Positions 10,967 to 21,614 of a DNA stretch of 64,000 nucleotides are shown piece after piece. Origin of the DNA: Bursaphelenchus xylophilus (taxonomy: Eukaryota > Nematoda > Chromadorea > Rhabditida > Aphelenchoididae); contig CAJFCV020000002.1 of assembly GCA_904066235.2 (NCBI GenBank), positions 11,966,001 to 12,030,000 of the forward strand, written 5' to 3'. The notes under the pieces are model-generated. The model saw only the letters and a list, made by a program, of their open reading frames with translations. It did no database searches and was not told where the DNA came from. Every line of letters begins with the position of its first letter. The stretch's first letter is position 1. Position numbers and translations under genes: made by a program.

Positions 10967-11485
10967 TGCAATTTCGGCTAGATTCTATACAGTGAAAAAA
11001 TAGTAAAATCTGCGTAGGGAAACTGGAAAACGGGCCCAAAAAACCGTTTTATGTAAGAGGAATGAACGGCCACGGCCGATCATTATTTGTACAACTGCTT
11101 ATGGCGCCCGAAATATAAATTTACAAACGTTTTCGGAGGTTTCTTTACGACTTGAGGGGTTCAAATTTTATGTTTTAATCACAACAAAGTGAGTCATCGT
11201 CTTTAAAGTGCATAAAAGATTAACACAGTTTTGATCAGAGTTGAGGGATTCAAGAATTATTTCAAGGTAACATAGCATTGGGTGAAATGAAGACAAAGTT
11301 TGAGCAGCTGGCTCCGGAGGAAGTCTCGGACAATATTATATAATTTTGCAGCGATGCGTCATGTCACGATAAAATTTATATTTACTTTGCCATAAATAAA
11401 CGTAATCAATTGCGTGTACAACAAAATTACCGGAAAATTGCGTTGATTTTTTTTAGAAATTACTGAGAAATTTTAGATTTAATAT
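10967..11485. promoter_or_regulatory. Spacer/promoter upstream of the NPWGN gene
   Basis: 519 bp. It has a TGAGTCA at 11190-11196, 224 nt before the ATG, and only a degenerate TATA (CATAAAA near 11047-11053). This is the weakest core promoter of the cluster. No exon is seen. Confidence 0.45.
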
Positions 11486-12217
11486 TCACCATCTTCCCCC
11501 AAATTCATATCCACCGTTGCTGCCTGATCTTTCATTTCCGTCATCAAAGGGTCCCCCGTGTTGGTGCCTTCCTCCAAAGCCCCCATTGCCCTCACGCCCT
11601 CCATGTCTACCATTTCCGTGGTCATCAAAATCCTGATCTCTTCTTTCGTCATGGCCAAACCCATCGTTGCCGCCGTTTAATCTACCGTCGTTGCCGTGGT
11701 TGTAGTCAAAGCCATTTTTGCCGTCGTTGAAGCCATCGTTATTGCCGCGGTTATGGTCGAATCCATCACCGTTTTCGTTGAACCCTCCGTCCTCTCCGTG
11801 GCGATGTCCTAAATTTATGAATTAGTAATCGTGCATTTGACGAGCTTTTCATTCAAGCCGTTACCTTATTTCAACGACTTCTCCTATTTACGATCAGAAC
11901 TCACTTTTGCCTTCACCGTTGCGCCCATGGCTGTCTCCAAATGGCCCACCAAATCCTCTGTTAGCGTCATTGCCATAACCATCAAAGCTGTTCTCATCTT
12001 CTTTGAATCCACCGCCATTCTCCAGGTTCGGATCGAAATTAAAGCCAGGTGCCTCTCCTAACTTCTCTTGGACTTGGCCGTTGGAAGGCTTCTTGGATAC
12101 ATGTGAGTATCCTAATGATTGATGCATTACAAAAAGAAGAAAATAACATGTGATATCACTCTTAATCAATGGCTTGCCTTGATTCACGAGCAGGATTACA
12201 ATAAACGACTGGATCAT
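11486..12217 (-). CDS. Secreted Asn/Gly/Asp-rich protein (189 aa)
   Basis: Three exons: 12217-12178, 12111-11905 and 11808-11486. The 40-nt first exon encodes MIQSFIVILLVNQ and ends phase 1. Its intron starts with GC, not GT (AAG|GCAAGC), in an otherwise strong donor context. Exon 2 is acidic and Gly-rich (FDGYGNDANRGFGGPFG). Exon 3 carries loose repeats such as GFNDGKNGFDYNHGNDG and GNGRHGGREGNGGFGG, with an ERR site, and ends GGYEFGGRW. No known domain. The architecture is that of the flanking secreted Gly-rich genes; function unknown. Confidence 0.82.
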
Positions 12218-12698
12218 TGTATCAATATCTCAGATGGATATTGACTTTTGCCATATTATCCGTCCTTATATATGCTCCTAAACCTTACCGACCAAACCAT
12301 ATTTATTTGTCCAAATGTGACCATGAAAAACAAGTCTTGCAAACAATATTTCGATTTGTAGCACCACATATTGGTGAGCGTTGTCTTATGTGCATGGCAG
12401 GTGCAAGTGATCGTCAATATAGATTTCCATATGCTGGATTTATTTACAATTAGAAATACTTTGCTTTGACTGTGAGTCAGATCATGTTCAGTTGTCACGC
12501 AACGTTTTCAGACTACAGAAACGAGTTCTGTTGTAGTTAGGGTCAGGTTTCGGATATTGATGATTCCTTGAAATACTTTGTTAAACAGCAAAGAATAGAA
12601 CTGGCATTTTATTCCATTAACAATAAATTATCGCTGTTACAATTATTATATTTACAAAGCAAATGTTGCACATTCAGTTTCAGACGTCAATTTGTTTC
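12218..12698. other. Intergenic spacer in the Gly-rich run
   Basis: 481 bp with TATATAAGG at 12264-12272 and TGAGTCA at 12473-12479. No exon. Confidence 0.5.
12264..12272 (-). promoter_or_regulatory. TATA box (TATATAAGG)
   Basis: About 50 nt upstream of the ATG at 12217. A TGAGTCA heptamer lies further upstream at 12473-12479. Confidence 0.6.
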
Positions 12699-13516
12699 TT
12701 AGTACCCTCCAAACCAATGATATCCGTCCTGGTTATCGTTTCCAAAAGGACTCCGAGTAAATCCATTTTGGTTTCCACGATTTCCATGATTTTGTCGACC
12801 GTTCTCGCCGTTCCCATGACGGTGTTCATTGCCGTTTCGACCACCGAAACGACCATTATTTCCGTCACGGCCTTCATTTCCGTAGGACCTCGTGAATCCA
12901 CGGTTATTTTCGTCCGATCCAAAGAATCCCGGGGCTCGGGCTACACGTTCTCCACCTTCATTTTCTCCATTCTCACCTCTGTTGAATTTGTGGCTCTCTT
13001 CGTCATTTCCTTTGCCTTCAGAATGCTCATTCCCGAATTGACGGCCTTCTTTATTCTCTCCATTTTGACCAAAACCTCCGAGTTCTCCATTTTCGGTTCT
13101 ATGTTCTCCTCCGAGGCCCTGTTCTTCATGCTCGCTGGATCGACGTGCTCTAGTTGGCCATTGGTCCCTTCCGCCGAGGCCTCCGAATCCGCCCTGGCCG
13201 CCAAATCCTCCTTGCCCACCGAAGCCGCCATTCTGTCCGAATCCTCCATCTCCGCGCCCCTCTCCAAATCCAAAGCCTCCATTTTGGTCGCCAAATCCTC
13301 CACCGAATCCATTTTGTCCACCACCATTTTGCCCGCCGAATCCTCCGCCGAATCCGTTTTCCCCACCGCCATTTGGGCCACCAAACATTCCTTCGCCTTC
13401 GGAGTGGGCGGAAATTACTAAAAATCAGATGGTAATAAGTCACAAATTTACTGCATAAACATTTGTAATCACATACCGGTAGCCATAACCGCAACCACTG
13501 TAAGTAACTTGAACAT
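12699..13516 (-). CDS. Secreted GFGG-repeat protein with basic cleavage motifs (252 aa)
   Basis: Two exons: 13516-13477 (40 nt, encoding MFKLLTVVAVMAT, phase 1) and 13417-12699. After the signal peptide (cleavage likely near VISAHS) come GGGFGGQNGG units to about residue 90. Then comes QWPTRARRSSEHEE with an RARR motif, a Glu/Asn/Gly-rich acidic middle, and RVARAPGFFG. The C-terminus is Asn/Gly/Arg-rich and ends HWFGGY. The QWPTRARRSS segment resembles QWPSRRGRAS of the gene at 15685-16257, showing common ancestry. Processing by a furin-like protease is inferred from RARR and RVAR. Function unknown. Confidence 0.88.
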
Positions 13517-13928
13517 GGTTGAGCCTACAGGAAGCACTCAAAACAGTAAATGAAAGACTGATTTGCGTTGTGTACCCCACTGCTAAAGCTGCCTCCTTTT
13601 ATAACAAAAAAAGAGATCAATTGTCCTGCAAATCTGCATGAGTCATGTAATGTTTCAACTTATTTTGAAAACTTTTTTTGTATTTTTACTTCCAGACCAG
13701 AAACCACGCAATACAATGAACTGGATTTGAGCTTGTTTTTGTTTCTGATTCACGAGGGAAAGGATTATGATTGACGTAGATGTTACTCAGTGTTGCAACA
13801 CTTACTTGTTGTTTTTACCAAACTTTGAGTTGTGATTCACCTTTACAAAAGATTGCATTCTTTTATTAAAATTCAATTTGTAAAAAATAAAAAAATATTT
13901 TTTTTGAGTATATCGATTGGGCAGTGAC
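13517..13928. other. Intergenic spacer in the Gly-rich run
   Basis: 412 bp with the TATA at 13597 and TGAGTCA at 13639. No exon. Confidence 0.5.
13597..13603 (-). promoter_or_regulatory. TATA box (TATAAAA)
   Basis: 81-87 nt upstream of the ATG at 13516. TGAGTCA is at 13639-13645. Confidence 0.65.
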
Positions 13929-14645
13929 TTAGAAACTTTGTCCTCCACGTCCTCCCTGTCCTCCGCCGTTCTGTCCTCCGCGTCCGCCTTGACCACCTTG
14001 TCCGCCACCGCTCTGTCCTCCGCGTCCGCCTTGACCACCTTGTCCGCCACCGCTCTGTCCTCCGCGTCCGCCTTGGCCTCCACCGTTCTGTCCTCCGCGT
14101 CCTCCTTGGCCTCCGCCATTCTGACCGCCACGGCCTCCTTGACCACCTTGGCCGCCGCCGTTCTGTCCTCCGCGTCCGCCTTGACCTCCGCCGCTCTGTC
14201 CTCCACGGCCTCCTTGACCACCTTGGCCTCCGCCGCTCTGTCCTCCACGGCCTCCTTGACCACCTTGGCCTCCACCGCTCTGTCCTCCGCGTCCGCCTTG
14301 ACCACCTTGGCCGCCACCGCTCTGTCCTCCGCGTCCGCCTTGGCCTCCGCCGCTCTGCCCTCCGCGTCCGCCTTGGCCGCCACCGTTCTGACCGCCACGG
14401 CCTCCTTGTCCACCGCCTCCCCCGCCTTGTCCTCCTTGACCACCTTGCTGGCCTCCACCGAATCCTCCCTGTCGAGCCACTCGAACACTTCCGAGTTCTT
14501 CTTCATCGGACTCTTTTCCTTGCGGGTTTATGTTATCGGCGATTTCATTCGAACCTCCATCTTCTTCGCGATGGTTCGGAGCAGAATGGGCCACGCAGGC
14601 AACGCCATACAAGACCAAAGCGACGATTAGCAGCTTGGATGTCAT
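13929..14645 (-). CDS. Secreted GGQGGRGGQNGGG-repeat protein, single exon (238 aa)
   Basis: One uninterrupted frame, unlike the other cluster members. The signal peptide MTSKLLIVALVLYGVACVAHS is followed by an acidic propeptide-like stretch (NHREEDGGSNEI...ESDEEELGS). Next is RVAR, then about 170 residues made only of Gly, Gln, Arg, Asn and Ser in units like GGQGGRGGQSGGG. The RVAR at the acidic/repeat border looks like a propeptide cleavage site; it also occurs in the 252-aa neighbour. After cleavage the mature protein would be basic, which fits binding to an acidic polymer or an antimicrobial action. Both are inference. The intron was probably lost in this copy. Confidence 0.9.
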   Translation of the reverse strand: MTSKLLIVALVLYGVACVAHSAPNHREEDGGSNEIADNINPQGKESDEEELGSVRVARQGGFGGGQQGGQGGQGGGGGGQGGRGGQNGGGQGGRGGQSGGGQGGRGGQSGGGQGGQGGRGGQSGGGQGGQGGRGGQSGGGQGGQGGRGGQSGGGQGGRGGQNGGGQGGQGGRGGQNGGGQGGRGGQNGGGQGGRGGQSGGGQGGQGGRGGQSGGGQGGQGGRGGQNGGGQGGRGGQSF

Positions 14646-14703
14646 TGAGCAGACAGAAATTACTGAATAAATGGATGTGATGGAGATCCAAGGAGGTAAC
14701 GGT

Positions 14704-14710
14704 TTTTATA
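14704..14710 (-). promoter_or_regulatory. TATA box (TATAAAA)
   Basis: 59-65 nt upstream of the ATG at 14645. Confidence 0.65.
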
Positions 14711-15007
14711 GGGTTTAATCGGAGTGTGTTTAGCTGCCCTTTTTGAAGGTGCGGATGATTGACAAACAATCCTGCATTTGGGCAATCAGCAAACTCATAA
14801 TTTTAAAGATTACACCTGCTGAGCACTTGTGGGTGGTGGTTTGAAGGATATGAGGCGATGTGACGGAAAATTAGTCACTCGGGTCGGCAAGGTCGGTTAT
14901 ATGTCTGATTTGTGACATTAAGCGGGCCAAAAGTCTCGACAAATTTTTGCACGGTACGGCCTACCACTGTGCGTGGTCGGCGTGAACCGTGAATTTAGCT
15001 TACAAGG

Positions 15008-15435
15008 GAAGTACCCCACGTGCGACGCTCAGATTTGTTTTGAATTTTGCACACATGTCGGACATGAACCAGACATCAATTCCCGAAAGTTTTAGCTCGC
15101 GTTTTCCGGCGCCGCCCGGATATTGAACGATCTTTGCCGCCGGGAAAGCGTGCTAACCGCGGAGAGCGGTCAGAGAGCAAACCATTTTTTGGCCATAACT
15201 CCGCTAGTTTCGTGCGGAAAAAAATTATTTTTTGTGGAAAGATTACCTTCTATGGCAGAAAAAGGCATGAAACTTTTCGTGCCGAAATTCGGCAAAAGGT
15301 GTCAAATTTTCGCCGACCTTCGATGTAAAAATCTCGGTTATTTCTGCAATGCACGAGCTAGCATTTCGCATATTTTAGAAATAAATATTCTAAATTTGTG
15401 CCAAGTTTCATCAAGCGTCACACTTGGGGTACTTC
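15008..15435. mobile_element. Inverted-repeat element, 428 bp
   Basis: The ends GAAGTACCCCACGTGCGACGCT (15008-15029) and its inverted, slightly diverged copy at 15414-15435 bound a non-coding interior. This looks like a MITE. The short motif AAGTACCCCACA also occurs at about 35268. No clear target duplication is seen. Confidence 0.55.
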
Positions 15436-15684
15436 TCCTGTTAGTCGTCGTGCAACAACTTTTTTAATTGTGAGCAACGATGCATCATGAAAACATGTCA
15501 CGTCTTTTTGGCCGCCAGTTTTCTAAACAAGTTGCAAAATCATAGATCGTTCGTTTATTTATATATGACCATAATATGTACTTTTTGTAAGGAAAAAATC
15601 ATTATTAATTTAGATTTGCACAATGCTGATGGCCATTCTCGGAATTCTCTCCATTGTTTTGATGTCTCTGCGACTTTTCTGCTT

Positions 15685-16257
15685 TCAAATCACCATTTTT
15701 GTGTTCAGTGAATCCACAGATGCACGACCGCGTCTGCTCGGCCATTGGTTGTTTCCTCCTTGTCCTTCAAATCCATTATTCCCGTTCTGTTGTCCACCAA
15801 AACCTTTATCTCCGACTCCACCATTTCTGGAACGTGCTGGCGTTCCAGCCTTGTTATGGTCACTTAATCCGCCGTTGTGTTCTCCACCATGGCCTCGATT
15901 TCCTGATCCTTTCGAAGCTCCATTGCCGAATCCATCTGCCCCAAAAGATGCTTTTCTCCCATTCTGTTCTGCAAAACCTCCGAAACCACCATCGTGTCCA
16001 CCCAGGCCTTCGCCGAAACCGGCCGTTCGACCACTGGGATCAAATTCGCCGAACGCATGTGTGACTCTTTTGTCGGAGGATCGTTGGCCATCACGGTCAT
16101 TGGTCTCTCCAAGTTTTGGAATGTGATCCTCAGAATCCCATTTATCTGTGTGATGACAGTAGACTAGAACAAAAAATAACTAAACTGCTATCAGTAACTC
16201 TCGCCAAACTCCCTTACCGGTAGATACGATTACTGCGGTTGCCAAAAAATATAACAT
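15685..16257 (-). CDS. Secreted Gly-rich protein with SRRGRAS motif (172 aa)
   Basis: Two exons: 16257-16218 (40 nt, MLYFLATAVIVST, phase 1) and 16163-15685. The mature part starts with VYCHHTDKWDSEDHIP and has a DKR site. It continues as a Gly/Asn/Phe-rich low-complexity chain with less regular repeats than its neighbours (GFGEGLGGHDGGFGGF; GFGGQQNGNNGFEGQGG). Near the end QWPSRRGRASVDSL parallels QWPTRARRSSEHEE of the 252-aa gene. The protein ends LNTKMVI. An alternative splice near the end cannot be excluded, as GTGATT follows the last Met codon. Function unknown. Confidence 0.82.
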
Positions 16258-16889
16258 CAATTTAGCGGATGAGATAGCTGACAGTGGAAAGGTCTTCAAT
16301 CTGAATGTCTGTTTGTAGCATGCCTTCAGCAGCCTTTTTATATCAAAATAAAGGATTAACCGTATTACGTATGTATGAGTAATACAGCACAATGTTACAA
16401 CGCAGTTTGGAAAGGTGTTGTGAAACAATACGGCGTGTTAGCAAACTACAGATTAAAAATGATCCAAACCTAATCCTTTTCGAAAAAAAATTTGCATAAC
16501 AGACGACGTCACGGTTACTCGCCAAACTCATACCGTAGGAGAAATTACTGTCTGCATATATTATATTTACGCTGTTGATCATTGAGTGTAATCGTCTGTG
16601 ACTGGTCCCGCCGAACATTGGGTTGTATTCTTGGCTTATCACCTCCAACCTTACTTATGAATTGAGCAATAAACAAGAGCAGTGTTATCATTGAGCAGAA
16701 AGATGAAAAAGCAACACCCGCCTGCCATTTGCTTTCTTGTTTGATTAGCCGATTAAATTCTTGGCTAAGACTTTTGAGCTCTATTTTGTAGTCTTTTCTA
16801 GTGTTACAATGCGTGTCATTTAATAATTTTATAACATCATAAACAAATGCAATGGGGTAAATGGGTTATGGCTTTGAAGACATTGTGGC
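16258..16889. other. Intergenic spacer
   Basis: 632 bp between two same-strand Gly-rich genes. It holds the TATA at 16336-16342. I see no exon. Confidence 0.5.
16336..16342 (-). promoter_or_regulatory. TATA box (TATAAAAA)
   Basis: 79-85 nt upstream of the ATG at 16257. Confidence 0.6.
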
Positions 16890-17946
16890 TTAGTTTTGTC
16901 CTCTTCCTCCTTGGCTTCCTTGTCCACCTTGGCCTCCTCCGCGACCTCCTTGTCCTCCTTGGCCTCCACCGCGACCTCCCTGACCTCCACCGCGACCTCC
17001 TTGTCCTCCTTGGCCGCCGTTCTGTCCTCGACCACCGTTCTGATTATTCTGACCGCGTCCTCCCGGACCACCACTTTGCCCGCCACGGCCTCCTTGTCCT
17101 CCTTGGCCACCTTGACCTCCGCGTCCACCTTGGCCTCCACTCTGTCCACCACGGCCGCCTGGTCCTCCGCCATTTTGTCCGCCTGGACCACCTTGGCTTC
17201 CGCCTGGGCCTCCTTGGCCGCCGCTAGAGCTCGAACCACTGTCTTGACCTCCTTGAGGGCTCCGACGGAAACGACCATAACCTCCTTGACCTCCAGAGCT
17301 TCCACCGTTTTGTCCACCATACCCTCCTTGGCTTCCTTGGTTTCCTTGGCCGCCAAATCCGCCTTGGCCTCCAAAGCCGCCGCCATTTTGACCGCCGAAC
17401 CCTCCCTGGCCTCCTTGATTTCCTTGGCCGCCAAACCCGCCTTGGCCTCCGAAGCCGCCGCCATTTTGACCGCCGAATCCTCCCTGGCCTCCTTGATTTC
17501 CTTGGCCTCCAAAGCCGCCACCGTTTTGACCGCCGAATCCTCCTTGGCCTCCTTGATTTCCTTGGCCTCCAAAGCCGCCACCACTTTGACCGCCGAAACC
17601 TCCCTGGCCTCCTTGGCCACCAAAGCCTCCTTGTCCTCCAAATCCACCTCCGCTCTGACCTCCAAAGCCGCCTGGAGGTCCTCCTTGTCCGCCAAATCCT
17701 CCTGGCCCTCCAGGACCTCCAAATGGTGGTGGTCCTGGTGGTGGGCCTGGTGGTCCTCCATTGTTTTCATTGGAAGATTCTTCGTCATCGTTATTGTCAG
17801 AACTGGTTGTCTGGGCCGAGACCAGTGAGACAACTGAAAGAATTTCGTATAATGCTTCGCAATTTCTAAGAAGTGCTAAAATGTATCCAATATTATGACG
17901 TACCTCCAAAGAGCATCAAGTTGATCAAAAGTATTTTGGAAAGCAT
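16890..17946 (-). CDS. Secreted GGFGGQ-repeat protein (328 aa)
   Basis: Two exons: 17946-17904 (43 nt, MLSKILLINLMLFG, phase 1) and 17833-16890. The signal peptide ends near VSLVSAQ. An acidic Ser/Asn/Glu stretch and a proline run (GGPPGPPPGPPPFGG) follow. Then come about nine units of GGFGGQNGGGFGGQGNQGGQ, then RFRRSPQGG, then GGQGGRGGQSGG-type units to the end. The order (signal, acidic spacer, FGGQ repeats, RxRR, QGGRGG repeats) shows that the repeat types of neighbouring genes are combined in one protein. No enzyme motif. Probable extracellular matrix, adhesive or defence protein (inference). Confidence 0.9.
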
Positions 17947-18366
17947 GGTTGGGAACACAATACAACTACAAGTGATGTGATGAATAGGAAACACTTGCAG
18001 TCCTTTTATAGGAAGCGTATATAGGAATCAAGGTGAGTTTAGCCACCTGTTGCCGCGTGAAAGTTAAACAACACTGTTTAACACTCTGGCTGGGCGTGTC
18101 TTTTTTATTTTTTCAACGGTTAGAGGTCTGACTGCCTTTGAGCTTAGCAATATCGAAGGCACGGATAGTCAGATTCGGTTCAATGAGTCATTGGCTATGA
18201 TTTGTGACATTAAATTCAAGATTATGATTTCAAAATTGGCGTGGTTTTAAACAAAAATTTATTTCTTGAGCAGGATATTTATAATGCATAATACATATTG
18301 AAAAATTTGACGCAAAATATCGAATCATAAATCTTTAAAGTTAATTCTCACACTTAAAGTGATAGG
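17947..18366. other. Intergenic spacer in the Gly-rich run
   Basis: 420 bp with the TATA at 18004 and TGAGTCA at 18184. No exon. Confidence 0.5.
18004..18010 (-). promoter_or_regulatory. TATA box (TATAAAAGG)
   Basis: 58-64 nt upstream of the ATG at 17946. TGAGTCA is at 18184-18190. Confidence 0.65.
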
Positions 18367-19797
18367 TTATTGCTGGCTTGATTGTGGGCCACCAAATCCA
18401 CCAGAACCTCCTTGGACACCGCTTTGTCCTGGTCCGAATCCTTCAGGTCCACCTTGTCCAAATCCTCCTGGGCCTCCGGATACTCCTTGTCCAAATCCTC
18501 CTGGGCCACCGGGACCACCTTGGCCAAATCTTTCTGGGCCACCGGGACCACCTTGGCTAAATCCTCCTGGGCCACCGGGACCACCTTGGCCAAATCCTCC
18601 TGGGCCTCCGGATACTCCTTGACCAAATCCTCCTTGGCCACCAGGACCACCTTGTCCAAATCCTCCAGGCCCGCCTTGGCCAATTCCTCCTGGGCCTCCG
18701 GATACTCCCTGACCAAATCCTCCCGGGCCGCCAGGACCTCCTTCGCCACCAAATTCACTACTCTCTTGCTGACCACCTTGGTTAGCGCTCTGGCCTTCCT
18801 GTCCCTCTCCATTTCCTCCTTGATTTTGTCCGTTACCGTTCTTGTTGCCGCCGTGTCCGCTTGGAGAACGACGTGAGCGCTGTTCGTTTCCTTGGTTGTT
18901 ATTTCCTCCTGGTCCACTCTGGACATTTTCGGTGCCGTCTTGTCCTTGTTGGCCTTGTTGCCCACCAAATCCGTCACCGCCGCTTTGGCTACTGTTCTGT
19001 CCACCAAAGCCTCCTTGACTTCCTTCAAAATTAGACTGACCTCCTTGTTCTCCAGGGCCGCTCTGGCTGTCACTGTTACCTGGTCCATTTTCTTGGTTGT
19101 CGCGTCGGTAGCGTTGAGGACCTTGACTGTTGTTTCCCTCTGGACCGCCTTGGCTGCTTCCTGGACCACCTTGGCTGCTTCCTGGACCACCCTGACTACT
19201 TCCTGATCCGCTTTGTCCTTGCTGACCCTGCTGCCCACCGAAATTGCCGGAATCTCCTTGGTTGCCATTCTGTCCGCCAAAACCTTGATTTGACTGGTCG
19301 TTGCCGCCTTGTTGTCCTTGGCCAAAGGCACCTTGACCTTCTTGCCCTCCAAGTCCTACACTATGTTCTCCTTGGCCTTCCGACTGTCGTCGGGAACGGC
19401 TTGGCGGGCTTTGACCGAAGTCTCCACTAGGTCCGCCGCTTTGGCTCCCTCCAAAAGCGCCTTGTCCGGGCTGACTGTTTCCTCCAAAGCCGCCAATTCC
19501 TCCTTGAGGTCCGTCGATGCTTCCGAAACCACCTTGGCCCAAACTTTCACCGCCAATTCCTCCTTGGCTTCCACCCTGGCCTCCAAATTCAGCTTGGCCG
19601 CCACCAAGCCCACCAAATCCGCCGCTGGACTGGCTATCGCCTCCAATTCCAGGCGGTCCACCTGACTGTGGTCGGGATAGCCCTACAAACAAATTTTAAT
19701 GGATCATAATAATATATACAGCTATCATAATCCTGCCTTCACCATAACTCTTACCTTGCTGCAAAATCAAAGCGATCAGAAAAGTCTGTCGAAGCAT
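18367..19797 (-). CDS. Secreted Gly/Gln/Ser/Pro-rich protein with three RxRR-type sites (452 aa)
   Basis: Two exons: 19797-19755 (43 nt, MLRQTFLIALILQQ, phase 1) and 19682-18367. It is the second longest of the cluster. The first half has GGFGG and QGGIGG units, the second half GGPGGFGQG units that resemble Gly-Pro collagen-like chains but without a strict Gly-X-Y register. Basic sites divide it: PPSRSRRQSEGQ (about residue 90), RYRRDNQ and QRSRRSPSG. If cut at these it would release several fragments of roughly 70-180 residues. The SRSRR segment is nearly the same in the next gene (PPSRSRRASQQ). No known domain. Confidence 0.9.
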
Positions 19798-20220
19798 GGT
19801 TCAATAAAATCCTACTATATCAAAGACCAAATTGTAATACGATTACCGAAGCCATCGGGTCGGCTTTTATATCAGTTTGGGTCGGATTAACAATGGCGTA
19901 CGAGGGATGAGTAACAAAACGTTGCAAGTAAAATTTCGAGGTATTGCCGTAATTGGAGGATCGAACGAATGAACCGAGGTCGAGCTTGTGCTTTTTAGTT
20001 GTTCGTATTTGTTACAATGAGTCAGAATTAGATCACAAAGAACTTTGATCATGAGCTTTTATGGAAGCCCCCGGCCTTTGTCTCCTTTTTTTTTGAAAGC
20101 GGAAATTTGGTCTCATTTTTACAAAAAATATTATACTTTATTTGACGTTTTTTGCATTTTTTCGCAATCAGCTTTTACATAATTCGCCGTTAAAAACATC
20201 GATGTTTATTAGGCCTTATA
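19798..20220. other. Intergenic spacer in the Gly-rich run
   Basis: 423 bp with the TATA at 19865 and TGAGTCA at 20018. No exon. Confidence 0.5.
19865..19871 (-). promoter_or_regulatory. TATA box (TATAAAAGCC)
   Basis: 68-74 nt upstream of the ATG at 19797. TGAGTCA is at 20018-20024. Confidence 0.65.
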
Positions 20221-20929
20221 TCACGGAAAATATAAAAAAGAAGGTATGGCAATACGCCGGAAGTGTGTTTCCCTGACTGTTGTTCTCTTATGAGTTTCCT
20301 TTCCGCGGCTTCCTTGGTTGTTTTGTCCTCCATTTGTAGGGCCGCCTTGCTGATTTTGTCGTCCTTGTTGACTATTCTGGCCACCTTGTTGACCATTCGG
20401 GCCTCCTTGTTGGCCGCGTTGACCTCCCTGAGCGCCTTGTTGTCCGCCTCTTCCTCCCTGTTGGTTGTTCTGACCGCCCTGTTGACGTCCTCCCTGCTGA
20501 GAAGCGCGTCGGGAACGGCTCGGGGGACCTCCTTGCTGCCCACCTTGGCCTCCTTGCTGCCCACCTTGTCCTCCTGGCTGCCCGCTTTGTCCGTTTGTCC
20601 CTCCCTGACCGCCACCATTAGATCCACCTTTTTGCTCATTTCCATTTCCTTGGCTTCCGCCGAAGCCTCCAGTTTGACCTCCTTGGCCGCCAAATCCTCC
20701 TTGACTAGGCGGACCTTGGTTGAATGAAACGGAGCGTTTGTCACGGTTATCAGACAACTCGCTAGTCTTATTCTGACCTCCGTTATTGTGGTTGTTTGGG
20801 GGCTTCCCATCGAACCAGAAAGCAGCTGAATGTAGCTGGTAGCAGTTTTTACATTTTACATTGGATGTCATAAGAATTTCACTTACCTCCTTGGAAAACT
20901 AAGACCGCAAGAAGAACCTTTGTCAACAT
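20221..20929 (-). CDS. Secreted Gln/Gly-rich protein (215 aa)
   Basis: Two exons: 20929-20887 (43 nt, MLTKVLLAVLVFQG, phase 1) and 20825-20221. The mature start is AAFWFDGKPPNNHNN, followed by a dibasic DKRSVSF site, GGFGGQGGQTGG units, SRSRRAS, and then GGQQGGQGGQQGG units. The last about 25 residues are basic and hydrophobic (KETHKRTTVRETHFRRIAIP) and end SFLYFP, unlike the rest. Two putative cleavage sites would free a central Gln-Gly block. The frame runs through both repeats without interruption. Function unknown. Confidence 0.88.
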
Positions 20930-20999
20930 TTTGATCACTATTGTTACAGTAATCCAAATCCTTTTTTGGATGTGATATCCCTTTCAATTTCTCTGGTCC

Positions 21000-21006
21000 T
21001 TTTATA
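21000..21006 (-). promoter_or_regulatory. TATA box (TATAAAAGG)
   Basis: 71-77 nt upstream of the ATG at 20929. Confidence 0.65.
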
Positions 21007-21467
21007 CATGAAGTTGTTGCACAACGTCTTATTTGCTCACATTGGAAATGTGTGATTAGCATTTCATTCCCGCCACTATTTCAAAATTTCGCTATTTTCA
21101 TTTATTTGCAGTATTCAAATATCCAGTGGTTGTCTATCTTTGTGATCAAGGTTGGGATACCAAACAAAGAGATTTGCGTTTGATTTGTCATCAAATGCCA
21201 GCGCCAATTCTTGCTTGTGAGCAGAACTATGACTTGTGACCTATGCTTTACTCGGTCATAGAAAGAGTCTCGCATATCTGGTGTATAGCCACTTATTGGG
21301 TACAAGTGGAGACCCGATCATCCGCTATTTCATACCTTTATTGTGATGCAATCTTTGTTTACATATCTGTTTGGAAAACGATGTTTGAACTTTGTTTGTT
21401 AGATGGCAAAGCCTGCATAAGTTTGAGTGAAAGTAGTGCTATTTAACGTAGCAACGCCATACTAACT

Positions 21468-21614
21468 AGATGATTTATATCTGACGGCAAATTATTTTTT
21501 CGCACCTACAAAAAATCGATTACTTTCCACATTTTGATCGAAACCGTACACGAAGTTGACGATAAGAAAGTGCAAAGATGGCCTCCCGAACTTGCCGCCA
21601 GATATAAATCATCT
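21468..21614. mobile_element. Short inverted-repeat element, 147 bp
   Basis: Terminal inverted repeats of 23 bp, AGATGATTTATATCTG(A/G)C followed by GGCAA, at 21468-21490 and 21592-21614, with one mismatch. The centre is unrelated sequence. It is either a MITE or a long hairpin near the 3' end of the 115-aa gene. Confidence 0.55.

Larger units (their letters stand above)
14646..15684. other. Intergenic spacer with inverted-repeat element
   Basis: 1,039 bp. It holds the TATA at 14704 and the 428-bp inverted-repeat element at 15008-15435. No exon. Confidence 0.5.

Noticed and set aside
16890..17833. FG-nucleoporin interpretation of the GGFGGQ repeats
   Set aside because: A signal peptide precedes the repeats, so the protein is secreted and not part of the nuclear pore.
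18367..19682. Collagen interpretation of the GPGG-rich protein
   Set aside because: There is no sustained Gly-X-Y triplet register and no cuticle-collagen cysteine pattern.
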